Shown here in pieces: positions 27,650 to 35,875 of a stretch of DNA of 64,000 nt (the stretch's first letter is position 1; the number at the start of each line of letters is the position of its first letter). The notes beneath the pieces are model-generated. The model searched no databases. It was not told where the DNA came from and saw only the letters and a list, made by a program, of their open reading frames with translations. This DNA is from DATKJY01 sp964540105 (lineage in GTDB: Bacteria > Zixibacteria > MSB-5A5 > GN15 > FEB-12): assembly GCA_964540105.1 (NCBI GenBank), contig CAZILL010000001.1:806001-870000 (forward strand). The letters run 5' to 3'. The position numbers and the translations under genes are program-made.

Positions 27650-28297
27650 GTGCGCAGAGAGATTCCTGTTCTTATCACCGGTCTGGTAGGTGCGATTCTC
27701 GTGGTCGCCTACTTCATTCCCCACTACCCGTTCAATAGACTTGCTAACTGGTCTTCGGACTGGTTTTCAATCGTCGCCGCCTTTGCCATCTGGCTGGGCG
27801 CTCTCAACCTCTTTAAGACGTCGTTTGAAAAGATGCTCTCCCGGAAAGGGGAATGGGGGTACGCGATCATTATCGTCGTCTGCTTCCTGATCGTGACCAT
27901 CATCGGTTTCTGGGAGGGGCGGGGATTTCGTGAACCGGGCACCGGCTCGGACTGGATTTATGTTAATGTCTACACTCCACTCTCGTCGACAATGTTTGCC
28001 ATCCTGGCGTTCTTTGTGGCTTCGGCATCGTACCGTGCCTTCCGTGCCCGGAACTTTGAAGCGACCCTTCTGCTCCTCGCTGCTTTCTTTGTCATGCTCG
28101 GACGAGTTCCGATCGGCAACGTTCTGACGGGATTCATGCCGGAGCACTGGCAACTCTCAGACTTGGCCACCTGGATCATGAACTATCCTAACACAGCAGG
28201 CCAGCGAGCGGTGATGATTGGCATCGCTCTCGGGACCGTCTCCGCGTCACTTCGCATCATTCTTGGAATCGAACGTTCCCACTTGGGAGGGGAGTAG
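27650..28297 (+). CDS. Cassette 1, protein B: polytopic membrane protein
   Basis: A 215-residue protein with about six membrane helices, starting at GTG 27650 three bases after gene A; the ribosome site GGAG lies inside the end of A. A basic start (RREIP) puts the N-terminus inside. The signature shared with copies 2 and 3 is LLAFFVASASYRAFRARN-like (here ILAFFVASASYRAFRARN), followed by a helix ending with a P-near-G turn, and the end VMIGIALGTVSASLRIILGIER. No family name is known to me. Placement suggests it is a subunit of one complex with A, C and D. Confidence 0.75.
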   Translation: MRREIPVLITGLVGAILVVAYFIPHYPFNRLANWSSDWFSIVAAFAIWLGALNLFKTSFEKMLSRKGEWGYAIIIVVCFLIVTIIGFWEGRGFREPGTGSDWIYVNVYTPLSSTMFAILAFFVASASYRAFRARNFEATLLLLAAFFVMLGRVPIGNVLTGFMPEHWQLSDLATWIMNYPNTAGQRAVMIGIALGTVSASLRIILGIERSHLGGE

Positions 28298-28300
28298 CGC

Positions 28301-29308
28301 ATGAACAGGGACTTTCGGCGAATCGGGGTCATGTTTCTGTTTACGATTCTCTGCCTCTTCGCCTATATCGGGAGGCACAACGACTGGTTCCAGCCGTTTG
28401 CCTTCTCGCCGAAGATCTCGATACTGGTCATTGTTCTGATCGGACTATCGATTGCCTGGATTCTGGTGCGCACGCTGCGAGGTCAGTTCGCTGAGCGACG
28501 GATAGTGTTTCTCTATGTCGGCATCGCTGTCGCTTTGCCCCTCTTTATGTCGATCACCCAGCGTGTACCTATCTCACCCGAGGCGAGCAAGGTCTACGAC
28601 GGAATCAAGAATCTTCGCCCCGGTTCAAAAGTCTTGGTCTCATTTGATTATGATCCCCCCTCGGCTCCAGAACTCCAACCGATGGCGGAATCGTTCTTCC
28701 GATTCTGCTTCGACCACGAGCTCAAGGTCATCATTATGGGTCTCTGGCCGCAAGGATCTCAGCAGGCCCGGCTGGCATACGAGAAGCTGCTCACTGAGGA
28801 TGTTTACAAGAAGAAGAATCTCACCTATGGCGAGGATTACGTCAATCTCGGGTTCCAGTCCGGCAATGAGTTCGTCATTCAGCGCATGGGTTCGGATTTC
28901 AAATCGATGTTTCCAGCAGATTATCGGGGAACTCCTTATGACAGCCTGCCGCTGGTCAAGAATGTTCGCAACTTCTCCAATATCGATTACGCCTTCAATC
29001 TCTCTGCAGGTTATCCTGGCACCAAGGAATGGGTACTCATTGGTGTCGATCGATACGGTTTGAAGATGGGGGCGGGCAACACCGCCGTGCAGGCGACCGG
29101 CATGTATCCGTATGTCCGGAGCGGACAATTGCTTGGAATCCTGGGGGGAATGAATGGCGCCGCGGAATTCGAGCAGATCACTAACTATCTCGGCCGGGGG
29201 ACAAGATTCATGCTGTCGCAATCGTTCGCTCATATCGTCGTGATCGCGTTTATCTTCATCGGTAACGTCGCCTACTTCCGCCACGAGCGCAAGAAGGGCA
29301 AGAGGTAG
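28301..29308 (+). CDS. Cassette 1, protein C: membrane-anchored protein with conserved soluble domain
   Basis: A 335-residue protein three bases after B, with GGGAGGGG before its ATG. Three N-terminal hydrophobic segments (about 8-25, 40-60, 68-86), then a soluble domain of some 200 residues and a final helix (SFAHIVVIAFIFIGNVAYF). Motifs shared by all three copies: VLVSFDYDPPSAPELQPMAE (D-Y-D-P), a hydrophobic strand VIIMGLW, LGFQSGNEFVI, FPADYRGTPYDSLPLV, and LGILGGMNGAAEFE near the end. The soluble part most likely faces outward if the three helices count. No enzyme family was recognised; the D-Y-D-P motif might bind metal. Confidence 0.75.
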   Translation: MNRDFRRIGVMFLFTILCLFAYIGRHNDWFQPFAFSPKISILVIVLIGLSIAWILVRTLRGQFAERRIVFLYVGIAVALPLFMSITQRVPISPEASKVYDGIKNLRPGSKVLVSFDYDPPSAPELQPMAESFFRFCFDHELKVIIMGLWPQGSQQARLAYEKLLTEDVYKKKNLTYGEDYVNLGFQSGNEFVIQRMGSDFKSMFPADYRGTPYDSLPLVKNVRNFSNIDYAFNLSAGYPGTKEWVLIGVDRYGLKMGAGNTAVQATGMYPYVRSGQLLGILGGMNGAAEFEQITNYLGRGTRFMLSQSFAHIVVIAFIFIGNVAYFRHERKKGKR

Positions 29309-29315
29309 CTTGGCA

Positions 29316-29972
29316 ATGGCTGACATGATGAACCATCTCGCTCTCTGGATTGCGGCGTTCCTCACATTGGGGATCATTTCCTTTTTGTATCGCGACAATG
29401 TCTGGTACAAGATTTGTGAGGCAGTCTTTGTCGGTGTCTCGGCCGGTTACTGGTTCGTCACCTATTTCTGGGACAACATCTACGGCAAGTTGTGGGTTGG
29501 AATAAATCCTTCCGACCCGTCCCAACCGATCGACTATTATCTGCTGGTGGGGGCTGTGCTGGGATTCATGATGCTTTTGCGTTTGGTCCCCGGAATTGGG
29601 TGGATCTCCCGCTGGCCGCTGGCGTTTATTGTCGGCGCCACGGCTGGTTTGAACCTGATCATCTATTTTGCGTCGAACGTTATGGTCCAAGTATCCGACA
29701 CTATCCGACCGCTGTTTGGCGCAAATTATGGCGCTTCGGCCTATGATATCCTCGGCAACATCGTGGTTGCCCTTGGCACATTCACGGGTCTCATCTACTT
29801 TTTCTTCTCCAAAGAACACAAGGGAGCATTCGGCGGAGCCGCCAAAGTTGGCATCTTCTTTCTTATGATTACTTTCGGCGCCTCATTTGGCTATACTGTC
29901 ATGAGTCGCATGTCGCTCCTGATCGGGCGCATCGATTTTCTTCTCAACGACTGGCTGAGGTTGATTCAGTAG
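29316..29972 (+). CDS. Cassette 1, protein D: polytopic membrane protein
   Basis: A 218-residue protein, ATG 29316 (a TTG six bases earlier is possible). About five to six membrane helices. Shared motifs: SFLYRDNVWYKICEAVFVGVSAGYW, here split as FLYRDN and GVSAGYW; RWPLAFIVGATAGLN; YFFFSKEHKGAFGGAAKVGI; and TFGASFGYTVMSRMSLLIGR. The charged KEH and arginine residues between helices are fixed in all copies, which suggests a functional membrane core and not just anchoring. It shares one base with the next cassette's first gene. Confidence 0.75.
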   Translation: MADMMNHLALWIAAFLTLGIISFLYRDNVWYKICEAVFVGVSAGYWFVTYFWDNIYGKLWVGINPSDPSQPIDYYLLVGAVLGFMMLLRLVPGIGWISRWPLAFIVGATAGLNLIIYFASNVMVQVSDTIRPLFGANYGASAYDILGNIVVALGTFTGLIYFFFSKEHKGAFGGAAKVGIFFLMITFGASFGYTVMSRMSLLIGRIDFLLNDWLRLIQ

Positions 29973-31222
29973 TGAGTATCAGGCGACGTATGGTTGGTTT
30001 CTGTCTGCGGACCTTGTTGGCTTGCGTTCTGGCATGCGCATTCCTGCCGAACCCAGTCTTCTCGGCAGAGCTACCTGTGACATCTGTAAGCGATACGACT
30101 CTCACCGCACCGCCTGCCGCGCCTGTGACATCGCTGGTCGTGGTTGACCACGAGTACGACAATGGAGGAGCCGTTGAGCTTTCGTGGGTTCCGTCAATTG
30201 ACGACCAGCTCCTGAAGGGCCGGATCACAGGGTATCGGTTGTTTAGAAGCGCCAATGGCGGGCCGGGGGAGATGATTACCGAGTTGCCCGCTGGCTCCAA
30301 TTCCTACCTTGATAACAGGGTTTCGCTCGACAGCTCCTATGTCTACTATGTCGAGACCATCTCCGACGCCTCTCCATCGGCTTCAATACGCACCGAGTCG
30401 ATCACTCCTGAGCGCGAATGGATCAATTTCAATCGCAAGTATCTCTTCCTGATCGGTCTGATTATCTCGATGGCCGTCATATTCTTCATCGAGACCGCCC
30501 GACGAGGGACAAAGCTCTTCATTCGGCGAATCGCCGGACTTGAAGCAGTCGACGAGGCAATCGGACGCGCCACCGAGATGGGACGCCCCATTCTGTTCAT
30601 TCCCGGCATTCAGGATATGGATGATGTCCAGACAATCGCCGGTATCACGATTCTTGGACGAGTCTCGCGGGTCATTGCCGACTACGATACCAAGATCAAC
30701 ATGCCGGTGTCGCGTTCCCTTGTCATGACGGCGGCGCGCGAGACGATCAAGACTTCCTATATGGCCGCCGGACGGCCCGATGCATATAATGATGACATGG
30801 TGTCATATGTGACCGACGAGCAGTTCGGCTATGTTGCTGCGGTCGATGGCATCATGGTTCGCGAAAAACCTGCTGCCTGTTTCTACCTTGGGGCATTCTT
30901 TGCCGAGTCGCTGATTATCGCCGAAACCGGGAACTCTATCGGTGCCATTCAGATCGCCGGCACCGCCATGCCCGCACAACTGCCGTTCTTTGTCGCGGCC
31001 TGCGATTTCACGCTCATTGGTGAGGAACTGTTTGCCGCGTCGGCGTATCTGTCCGGCGAACCAAAACAACTGGGTTCACTCAAGGGACAGGATGTCGGTA
31101 AGGCGATCGCTCTGGCCGCGATCCTGCTGGGTGTTGCAGGCGCGACTCTGACCGCCGTGTGGAATGTCGAGCTCGTCTCTGAATTCCTCAAACTTCTGAC
31201 AACTATCTTCAAGACCAATTGA
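29972..31222 (+). CDS. Cassette 2, protein A: FN3-like domain, membrane helix, DUF6754-type domain
   Basis: A 416-residue paralogue of the cassette 1 protein A. GTG 29972 overlaps the previous stop by one base. Signal peptide (LRTLLACVLACAFLPNPVFS), FN3-like domain (about 55-140; GAVELSWVPSIDDQLLKGRI, ITGYRLFRSANG), membrane helix (YLFLIGLIISMAVIFFIE), then the conserved domain: KLFIRRIAGLEAVDEAIGRA, FIPGIQDMDDVQTIAGITIL, RSLVMTAARETIKTSYMAAG, AETGNSIGAIQIAGTA, GEELFAASAYLS. A last helix closes it. By eye it is nearer to copy 1 than to copy 3. Confidence 0.85.
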   Translation: MSIRRRMVGFCLRTLLACVLACAFLPNPVFSAELPVTSVSDTTLTAPPAAPVTSLVVVDHEYDNGGAVELSWVPSIDDQLLKGRITGYRLFRSANGGPGEMITELPAGSNSYLDNRVSLDSSYVYYVETISDASPSASIRTESITPEREWINFNRKYLFLIGLIISMAVIFFIETARRGTKLFIRRIAGLEAVDEAIGRATEMGRPILFIPGIQDMDDVQTIAGITILGRVSRVIADYDTKINMPVSRSLVMTAARETIKTSYMAAGRPDAYNDDMVSYVTDEQFGYVAAVDGIMVREKPAACFYLGAFFAESLIIAETGNSIGAIQIAGTAMPAQLPFFVAACDFTLIGEELFAASAYLSGEPKQLGSLKGQDVGKAIALAAILLGVAGATLTAVWNVELVSEFLKLLTTIFKTN

Positions 31223-31229
31223 TACACCG

Positions 31230-31907
31230 ATGAAGCGACAGATACCCATAGCGATTACCTTTCTGGTCGGGACACTGCTCATTGTATCGGTCTTCCTGCC
31301 TCCCCTCGAATCATCAGGAGAGAATTTCACACTCTTCTTCGATATCATCGCCGTCTTTGCCTTCTTTCTGGGCGGAGGGAATTTGGTTCGTATCCACGCC
31401 GACAAGCTTGCCCGCAAGAAGCATGACTGGCAGTACTCGCTTGTAACCCTGACCGGCTTTGTCGTCATGTTGGCTGCCGGACTTTTCAAGCTCGGTAATC
31501 CGGGAGGCGTTACTGCCGACCTGACAGCGACCGGTTCATGGTTTCAGATTCTCTTCGAGTCATTTATGTCCCCACTGAACTCGACCATGTACGCCCTCCT
31601 GGCATTCTTTGTGGCGTCAGCGTCCTATCGCGCGTTTCGAGCCAAGAACAAAGAGGCAACCATACTCCTCGTCGCCGCGTTTGTCATCCTGCTCGGACGC
31701 ACTCCGTTCGGAACCGTTCTGACCGATTGGATACCGGAGTCGTTCTCGCTGGCGCAGATTCCTAATCTCGCCATTTGGATCATGAGCGCGCCCAATCTTG
31801 CCGGCCAGCGAGCGATCATCATCGGGATAGGACTCGGCGTCGTTTCCATGTCGCTCAGGCTGATTCTGGGAATCGAGCGCACCTACCTGGGCGAGGGGAA
31901 GGGGTAA
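31230..31907 (+). CDS. Cassette 2, protein B: polytopic membrane protein
   Basis: A 225-residue paralogue of B in cassettes 1 and 3, with about six helices. Starts at ATG 31230, seven bases after A. It keeps the basic start KRQIP, the HDWQYSLVTLTGFVVML helix, LLAFFVASASYRAFRAKN, LLGRTPFG, and the end IIIGIGLGVVSMSLRLILG followed by IERTYLG. A longer loop near residues 90-105 (NPGGVTADLTATGS) is specific to this copy. Confidence 0.78.
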   Translation: MKRQIPIAITFLVGTLLIVSVFLPPLESSGENFTLFFDIIAVFAFFLGGGNLVRIHADKLARKKHDWQYSLVTLTGFVVMLAAGLFKLGNPGGVTADLTATGSWFQILFESFMSPLNSTMYALLAFFVASASYRAFRAKNKEATILLVAAFVILLGRTPFGTVLTDWIPESFSLAQIPNLAIWIMSAPNLAGQRAIIIGIGLGVVSMSLRLILGIERTYLGEGKG

Positions 31908-31916
31908 GGTTCAAGC

Positions 31917-32858
31917 GTGATTCATATCCCTCTTGTCAGTCTGAATTCTCTCGGCGTCGCCATCTCACTTATCGTGATCGCCGGAGGATTATTGTGGCTG
32001 GCGCTTCGCGCCTGGTCCGCGCGTGAGGTCGACCGCCGAATGATCTTCGCGTTTATGCTGGTCGCGGTCTCGGCCCCGATCCTGTTTCCGGTCACTTTCA
32101 AAGAGTCGGCAACGCCAATTGTGCGGGCGGTCTTCGACAAAGTCGAATCTCTGCCTGCCGGTTCCAAGATTATGATCTCGTTTGACTTCGATCCCGCTAT
32201 GGCTCCTGAAGTTCATCCGCAGGCCGAAGCGTTCATGCGGCATTGCCTTGCAAAGGGACACAAGGTCGTGTTCATGTCTCTGTGGGCGACCGGTCAATCG
32301 CTCTTGAGCGGTTCAATCGAGAGAATTATTAAGAAGGAATTCCCCGAAAAGATTGCCGGCACTGACTACGGCATCCTCGGTTACAAGGCGGGCAACGAAG
32401 GGGTGCTAAATGTTATCGTGACTGACCTCAAGAAAATGTATCCAACCGATGTCAATAGTCAGCCCCTTGATAGCATTCCTGTCTTTAGGGGCATAGAATC
32501 CTGCAAGGATTTCGACCTCATCCTTACCATTGGCGGGGGAAAGCCGGGAGCAAAAGAGTGGATCCTGTTTGTCGGCGATCCCGCTAACGTGCCCATAGGA
32601 GCCGGACTGGCAGCGGTCTCCGCACCGCAGCTCTATCCGTATTACCCTAAGCAACTTCTCGGCCTTCTGGGTGGAATCAAGGGAGCAGCCGAATACGAAT
32701 CGGAGTTGGCCGCCCGATACGAACGGTTCCAAACGACAGCTACCCCCGGGCTTCGCATGATGGGTCCCCAGACCCTCGCGCACTTGGTCATCATCGCCTT
32801 TATCATTCTGGGGAATGTCGCGTACTTCCGCGGACGCCGTAAGGAGGGGATGGCGTGA
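31917..32858 (+). CDS. Cassette 2, protein C: membrane-anchored protein with conserved soluble domain
   Basis: A 313-residue paralogue of C. Starts at GTG 31917. Only two N-terminal hydrophobic segments are seen (about 8-28 and 40-60), one less than copy 1. Soluble domain motifs: IMISFDFDPAMAPEVHPQAE, VVFMSLW, GTDYGILGYKAGNEGVLNV, YPTDVNSQPLDSIPVF, KPGAKEWILFVGD, and LLGLLGGIKGAAEYE. C-terminal helix AHLVIIAFIILGNVAYF then basic RGRRKEG. The stop overlaps the D start as GTGA. Confidence 0.78.
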   Translation: MIHIPLVSLNSLGVAISLIVIAGGLLWLALRAWSAREVDRRMIFAFMLVAVSAPILFPVTFKESATPIVRAVFDKVESLPAGSKIMISFDFDPAMAPEVHPQAEAFMRHCLAKGHKVVFMSLWATGQSLLSGSIERIIKKEFPEKIAGTDYGILGYKAGNEGVLNVIVTDLKKMYPTDVNSQPLDSIPVFRGIESCKDFDLILTIGGGKPGAKEWILFVGDPANVPIGAGLAAVSAPQLYPYYPKQLLGLLGGIKGAAEYESELAARYERFQTTATPGLRMMGPQTLAHLVIIAFIILGNVAYFRGRRKEGMA

Positions 32859-33667
32859 AACGTTCCACGCTGATCGTCTCCTCAGTCGTCGGCGCGCTTT
32901 TTGTACTCAGCTGGATTCTGAAAGCTCAGGGACTTGCCGGAGCGCAGGAGCACAATATTCTTCGCGGTTTCCTCGTGACCGCATCCGCCTTCCTGACCTT
33001 GTCAGTATTGTCGTTCTTGTATAAGGATAATCCGTTCTATAAGTTTGCCGAGCATCTCTATGTGGGTGTTTCGGCCGCTTACTGGATGTCATTTGGATTC
33101 TGGTCAACAATCGTCGGCAATCTTGTTCCGCGTATTTCACAGCCGCTTTCGAAATTCTTCAAGGTTTCCTACATCCCAGGAGATTACAATTTCATTTTCT
33201 GGCTGCCGATCATCTTTGGCCTGCTTCTGCTCATGCGGCTGTCGTCGAAACTTGGATGGCTTTCCCGATGGTCGCTGGCGTTTATCGTTGGCACAACCGC
33301 CGGCCTGAACTTCATTCGCTATCTCCGCTCCGATTTTATCGAACAGGTCTCTTCGACTTTTGTGCCGTTGATTGTTGACTGGCAGGGGGTCGGACACTTT
33401 CTTTCGAATCTCAGTTTGTCCATGTCCGGGCAATTCGTGGCCATGCTGACCAACTGGGTGATTTTCCTGGGTGTGCTATGTGGACTTGTGTACTTCTTTT
33501 TCTCGAAAGAGCATACTGGCGCCTTTGGGCGGGCGTCACGAATCGGCATTTGGGTCCTGATGATCACCTTTGGAGCGTCGTTCGGCTATACCGTCATGGG
33601 GCGCGTGTCGCTCCTGGTCGGGCGCCTCACGTTCCTTTTCCGAGATTGGTTAAATCTGACAAGCTAA
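32855..33667 (+). CDS. Cassette 2, protein D: polytopic membrane protein
   Basis: A 270-residue paralogue of D, about fifty residues longer than copy 1 because of an extra N-terminal helix (KRSTLIVSSVVGALFVLSW) and a longer loop. Starts at GTG 32855 in a four-base overlap with C. Shared motifs: SFLYKDNPFYKFAEHLYVGV, SRWSLAFIVGTTAGLNFIRY, YFFFSKEHTGAFGRASRIGI, TFGASFGYTVMGRVSLLVGR. Its stop (TAA) touches the ATG 33667 of the frame used by the next A gene. Confidence 0.78.
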   Translation: MKRSTLIVSSVVGALFVLSWILKAQGLAGAQEHNILRGFLVTASAFLTLSVLSFLYKDNPFYKFAEHLYVGVSAAYWMSFGFWSTIVGNLVPRISQPLSKFFKVSYIPGDYNFIFWLPIIFGLLLLMRLSSKLGWLSRWSLAFIVGTTAGLNFIRYLRSDFIEQVSSTFVPLIVDWQGVGHFLSNLSLSMSGQFVAMLTNWVIFLGVLCGLVYFFFSKEHTGAFGRASRIGIWVLMITFGASFGYTVMGRVSLLVGRLTFLFRDWLNLTS

Positions 33668-33696
33668 TGAAGTCTTCCAGAAGATATGGAGGCAAA

Positions 33697-35190
33697 ATGA
33701 AATATGCCCTTTCATCCGCGCTATTGGCCATGCTGCTTTCCGCATCCACGGTCTCGGCGCAGACTGATTCGGCGCAGAACGCCCAGCTGATGGCTTCTGA
33801 TCCGGCCATTCCACGGCCGGTCAGCGCGGTTCGGGCTGAAGACAGCCCCAATGATCACGGCCATTCGATTACACTGACCTGGGATCTATCGCCCGACGAC
33901 GGCAACGGTGCCAATAACGTTCGGCTCTACGAGATCGAACGCTGGACTCCGTATTATCTCGACACCCTGCACGCGGATCAGGGTCGGATCGACTCTCTGA
34001 CCGGCGTGAACACGGTCTTTCGTCGTTATCTGCCGGTAGCGCAGGACTTGTTGAAGAAGTACACGAAGCAGGGTCTCCAGGATTCGGTGAGTAAGTACAC
34101 CGACACTGTCGCGGCTATGCGGCGTATGATGCCCTCGCTCCCGAGCGAGATCAAGCGTCTTGAGCGGTCGATTAAGAATGACTGGGAGCGCGCCCCCACC
34201 GCCCACGCTCAGTATCCAAACCACGGCGAGTGGCGCAGAGTAGGCGAGTCGTTTGCCGGTGTGCGCACTTTTGTGAACAGCGGCCAGAAGGACCTTGAAG
34301 CTGCCGACCACCTTCCGAACGGATGCGACTATTATTATCGCGTCATTACCGTCACCGCTAATCCCGACGTCAGATCCCTCTCGGAAATTGTTGGTCCAGT
34401 ACAGGCGTACGGTCAATGGTATAACAACGATCGCACGCCGTCCCTCTTTGCAACGTCGATCTTTCTTGCCCTGGTGATCCTCTTCGTTTCGGTGGCCCGC
34501 AAGGGGAAGGACCTCTACGTGCGACCCCTGGGAGGGATTGAAGCGGTGGACGAGGCGATTGGTCGAGCCACAGAAATGGGGAAACCGATTCTCTACGTCT
34601 TGGGACTCGGAACTGCCGCCGACATTGCCACGATTGCCTCTTTCACGGTGCTGGGACGCGTGGCCCGGAGAGTAGCCGAGTACCAGACAGAGCTGATTGT
34701 CCCCACTTACGATCCGATCGTTATGTCTGTAGCGCAGGAAGCAGTCAAGACCGGCTACGCGGACGCCGGTCGACCGGACGCTTACAAAGATGACACGGTC
34801 TTCTTCGTTACCCAGAATCAGTTTGCGTATGTCAGTGCGGTCAATGGCATTATGCTCCGACAACTACCAGCAACCAATATCTACATGGGTAAATTCTTTG
34901 CTGAGTCGCTGATTCTTGCCGAGACCGGAGCGCTGGCGGGATCGATTCAGATCGCCGGCACCGACGAAATCGCGCAGATACCGTTCTTCGTCGTCGCCTG
35001 TGACTACACCCTGATCGGCGAGGAACTGTATGCCGCCTCGGCCTATCTTGGACGCGAACCGATTCTCCTCGGTTCGCTGAAAGCCCAGGACTTGGCCAAG
35101 GCTGCCGTGATCATCTTCGCCATAGCGGGCATTGTCTCCGTCAACCTGGGCTGGCCCGAGTTCAAAGAATACTTCCGGGTAATAAGGTAG
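33697..35190 (+). CDS. Cassette 3, protein A: long FN3-like region, membrane helix, DUF6754-type domain
   Basis: A 497-residue paralogue of A. ATG 33697 has GGAGG (33688-33692) and starts a signal peptide (MKYALSSALLAMLLSASTVS); ATG 33667, overlapping the D stop, is an alternative. The FN3-like domain keeps the beta start (HSITLTWDLSPDDGNGANNV) and end (DYYYRVITVTANPD) but carries a 110-residue helical, charged insertion between them (about 90-200). Membrane helix ATSIFLALVILFVSVARKG, then the conserved domain: LYVRPLGGIEAVDEAIGRAT, YVLGLGTAADIATIASFTVL, AETGALAGSIQIAGTDE, GEELYAASAYLG. It is the most diverged of the three. Confidence 0.83.
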   Translation: MKYALSSALLAMLLSASTVSAQTDSAQNAQLMASDPAIPRPVSAVRAEDSPNDHGHSITLTWDLSPDDGNGANNVRLYEIERWTPYYLDTLHADQGRIDSLTGVNTVFRRYLPVAQDLLKKYTKQGLQDSVSKYTDTVAAMRRMMPSLPSEIKRLERSIKNDWERAPTAHAQYPNHGEWRRVGESFAGVRTFVNSGQKDLEAADHLPNGCDYYYRVITVTANPDVRSLSEIVGPVQAYGQWYNNDRTPSLFATSIFLALVILFVSVARKGKDLYVRPLGGIEAVDEAIGRATEMGKPILYVLGLGTAADIATIASFTVLGRVARRVAEYQTELIVPTYDPIVMSVAQEAVKTGYADAGRPDAYKDDTVFFVTQNQFAYVSAVNGIMLRQLPATNIYMGKFFAESLILAETGALAGSIQIAGTDEIAQIPFFVVACDYTLIGEELYAASAYLGREPILLGSLKAQDLAKAAVIIFAIAGIVSVNLGWPEFKEYFRVIR

Positions 35191-35199
35191 GACATAACC

Positions 35200-35862
35200 A
35201 TGCTGAGAAGACAATTACCGTTTGTACTGGTCTTTATTTTCGGATCATTCATGGCCGTTCAGTACTTCATGCCTCACGGAAGTACCGAGTGGGTTTACGA
35301 GTTCTTCGCCCTCGACTGGGTTCCGATCATTGGCATTTTCGCCCTTGCGCTCGGAATCTGGTCGCTGATCCGTGTTTCCTATGACAAGATCAAGCAGCGC
35401 AAGCAGGATTGGCAATACTCTATTGTGCTCCTTGTGGGTCTGTTCACGATCATCTTCTTTGGGTTCTTTACCAAGATCGGCGAGCATTGGGAGTTCAGGC
35501 TTGTGACCCCTGAAGGTCTGCAGAGTTACATGTTTCGTCATCTCTTTGATTATATCGTTATCCCCGGGCAAGCCACCGTCTTTTCTCTGCTGGCATTCTA
35601 TATTGCGTCGGCATCGTATCGAGCCTTCAGAGCCCGCAATCTTCTGGCGACGCTCTTACTTCTGGCCGCCTTTATCATGATGTTGCGCTTCACCCCGCTC
35701 CCGGGAATCGGCGAGTACTTCACACAAACAGCCACATGGCTACTGAACGTCCCCAACCTCGCCGCCAAGCGTGCAATTATCATCGGTATTGGCTTGGGGA
35801 TGGTGGCCACCGCCATCAAGGTCGTTCTCGGCATTGAACGCGGATACATGGGGAAAGGGTGA
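35200..35862 (+). CDS. Cassette 3, protein B: polytopic membrane protein
   Basis: A 220-residue paralogue of B, about six helices, ATG 35200. Shared signature LLAFYIASASYRAFRARN, preceded by QDWQYSIVLLVGLFTIIFF and followed by FIMMLRFTPLPGIGEYF (the glycine-rich FG turn of the other copies is changed). End AIIIGIGLGMVATAIKVVLG then IERGYMG. The first helix is less basic at the start than in copies 1 and 2. Confidence 0.77.
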   Translation: MLRRQLPFVLVFIFGSFMAVQYFMPHGSTEWVYEFFALDWVPIIGIFALALGIWSLIRVSYDKIKQRKQDWQYSIVLLVGLFTIIFFGFFTKIGEHWEFRLVTPEGLQSYMFRHLFDYIVIPGQATVFSLLAFYIASASYRAFRARNLLATLLLLAAFIMMLRFTPLPGIGEYFTQTATWLLNVPNLAAKRAIIIGIGLGMVATAIKVVLGIERGYMGKG

Positions 35863-35875
35863 AAAGGGTCAGGCT

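Noticed and set aside
33886..34863. 325-codon minus-strand frame opposite cassette 3 gene A
   Set aside because: The plus-strand gene has a signal peptide and clear paralogues; the minus frame is rich in Arg and His, as expected for an antisense shadow.
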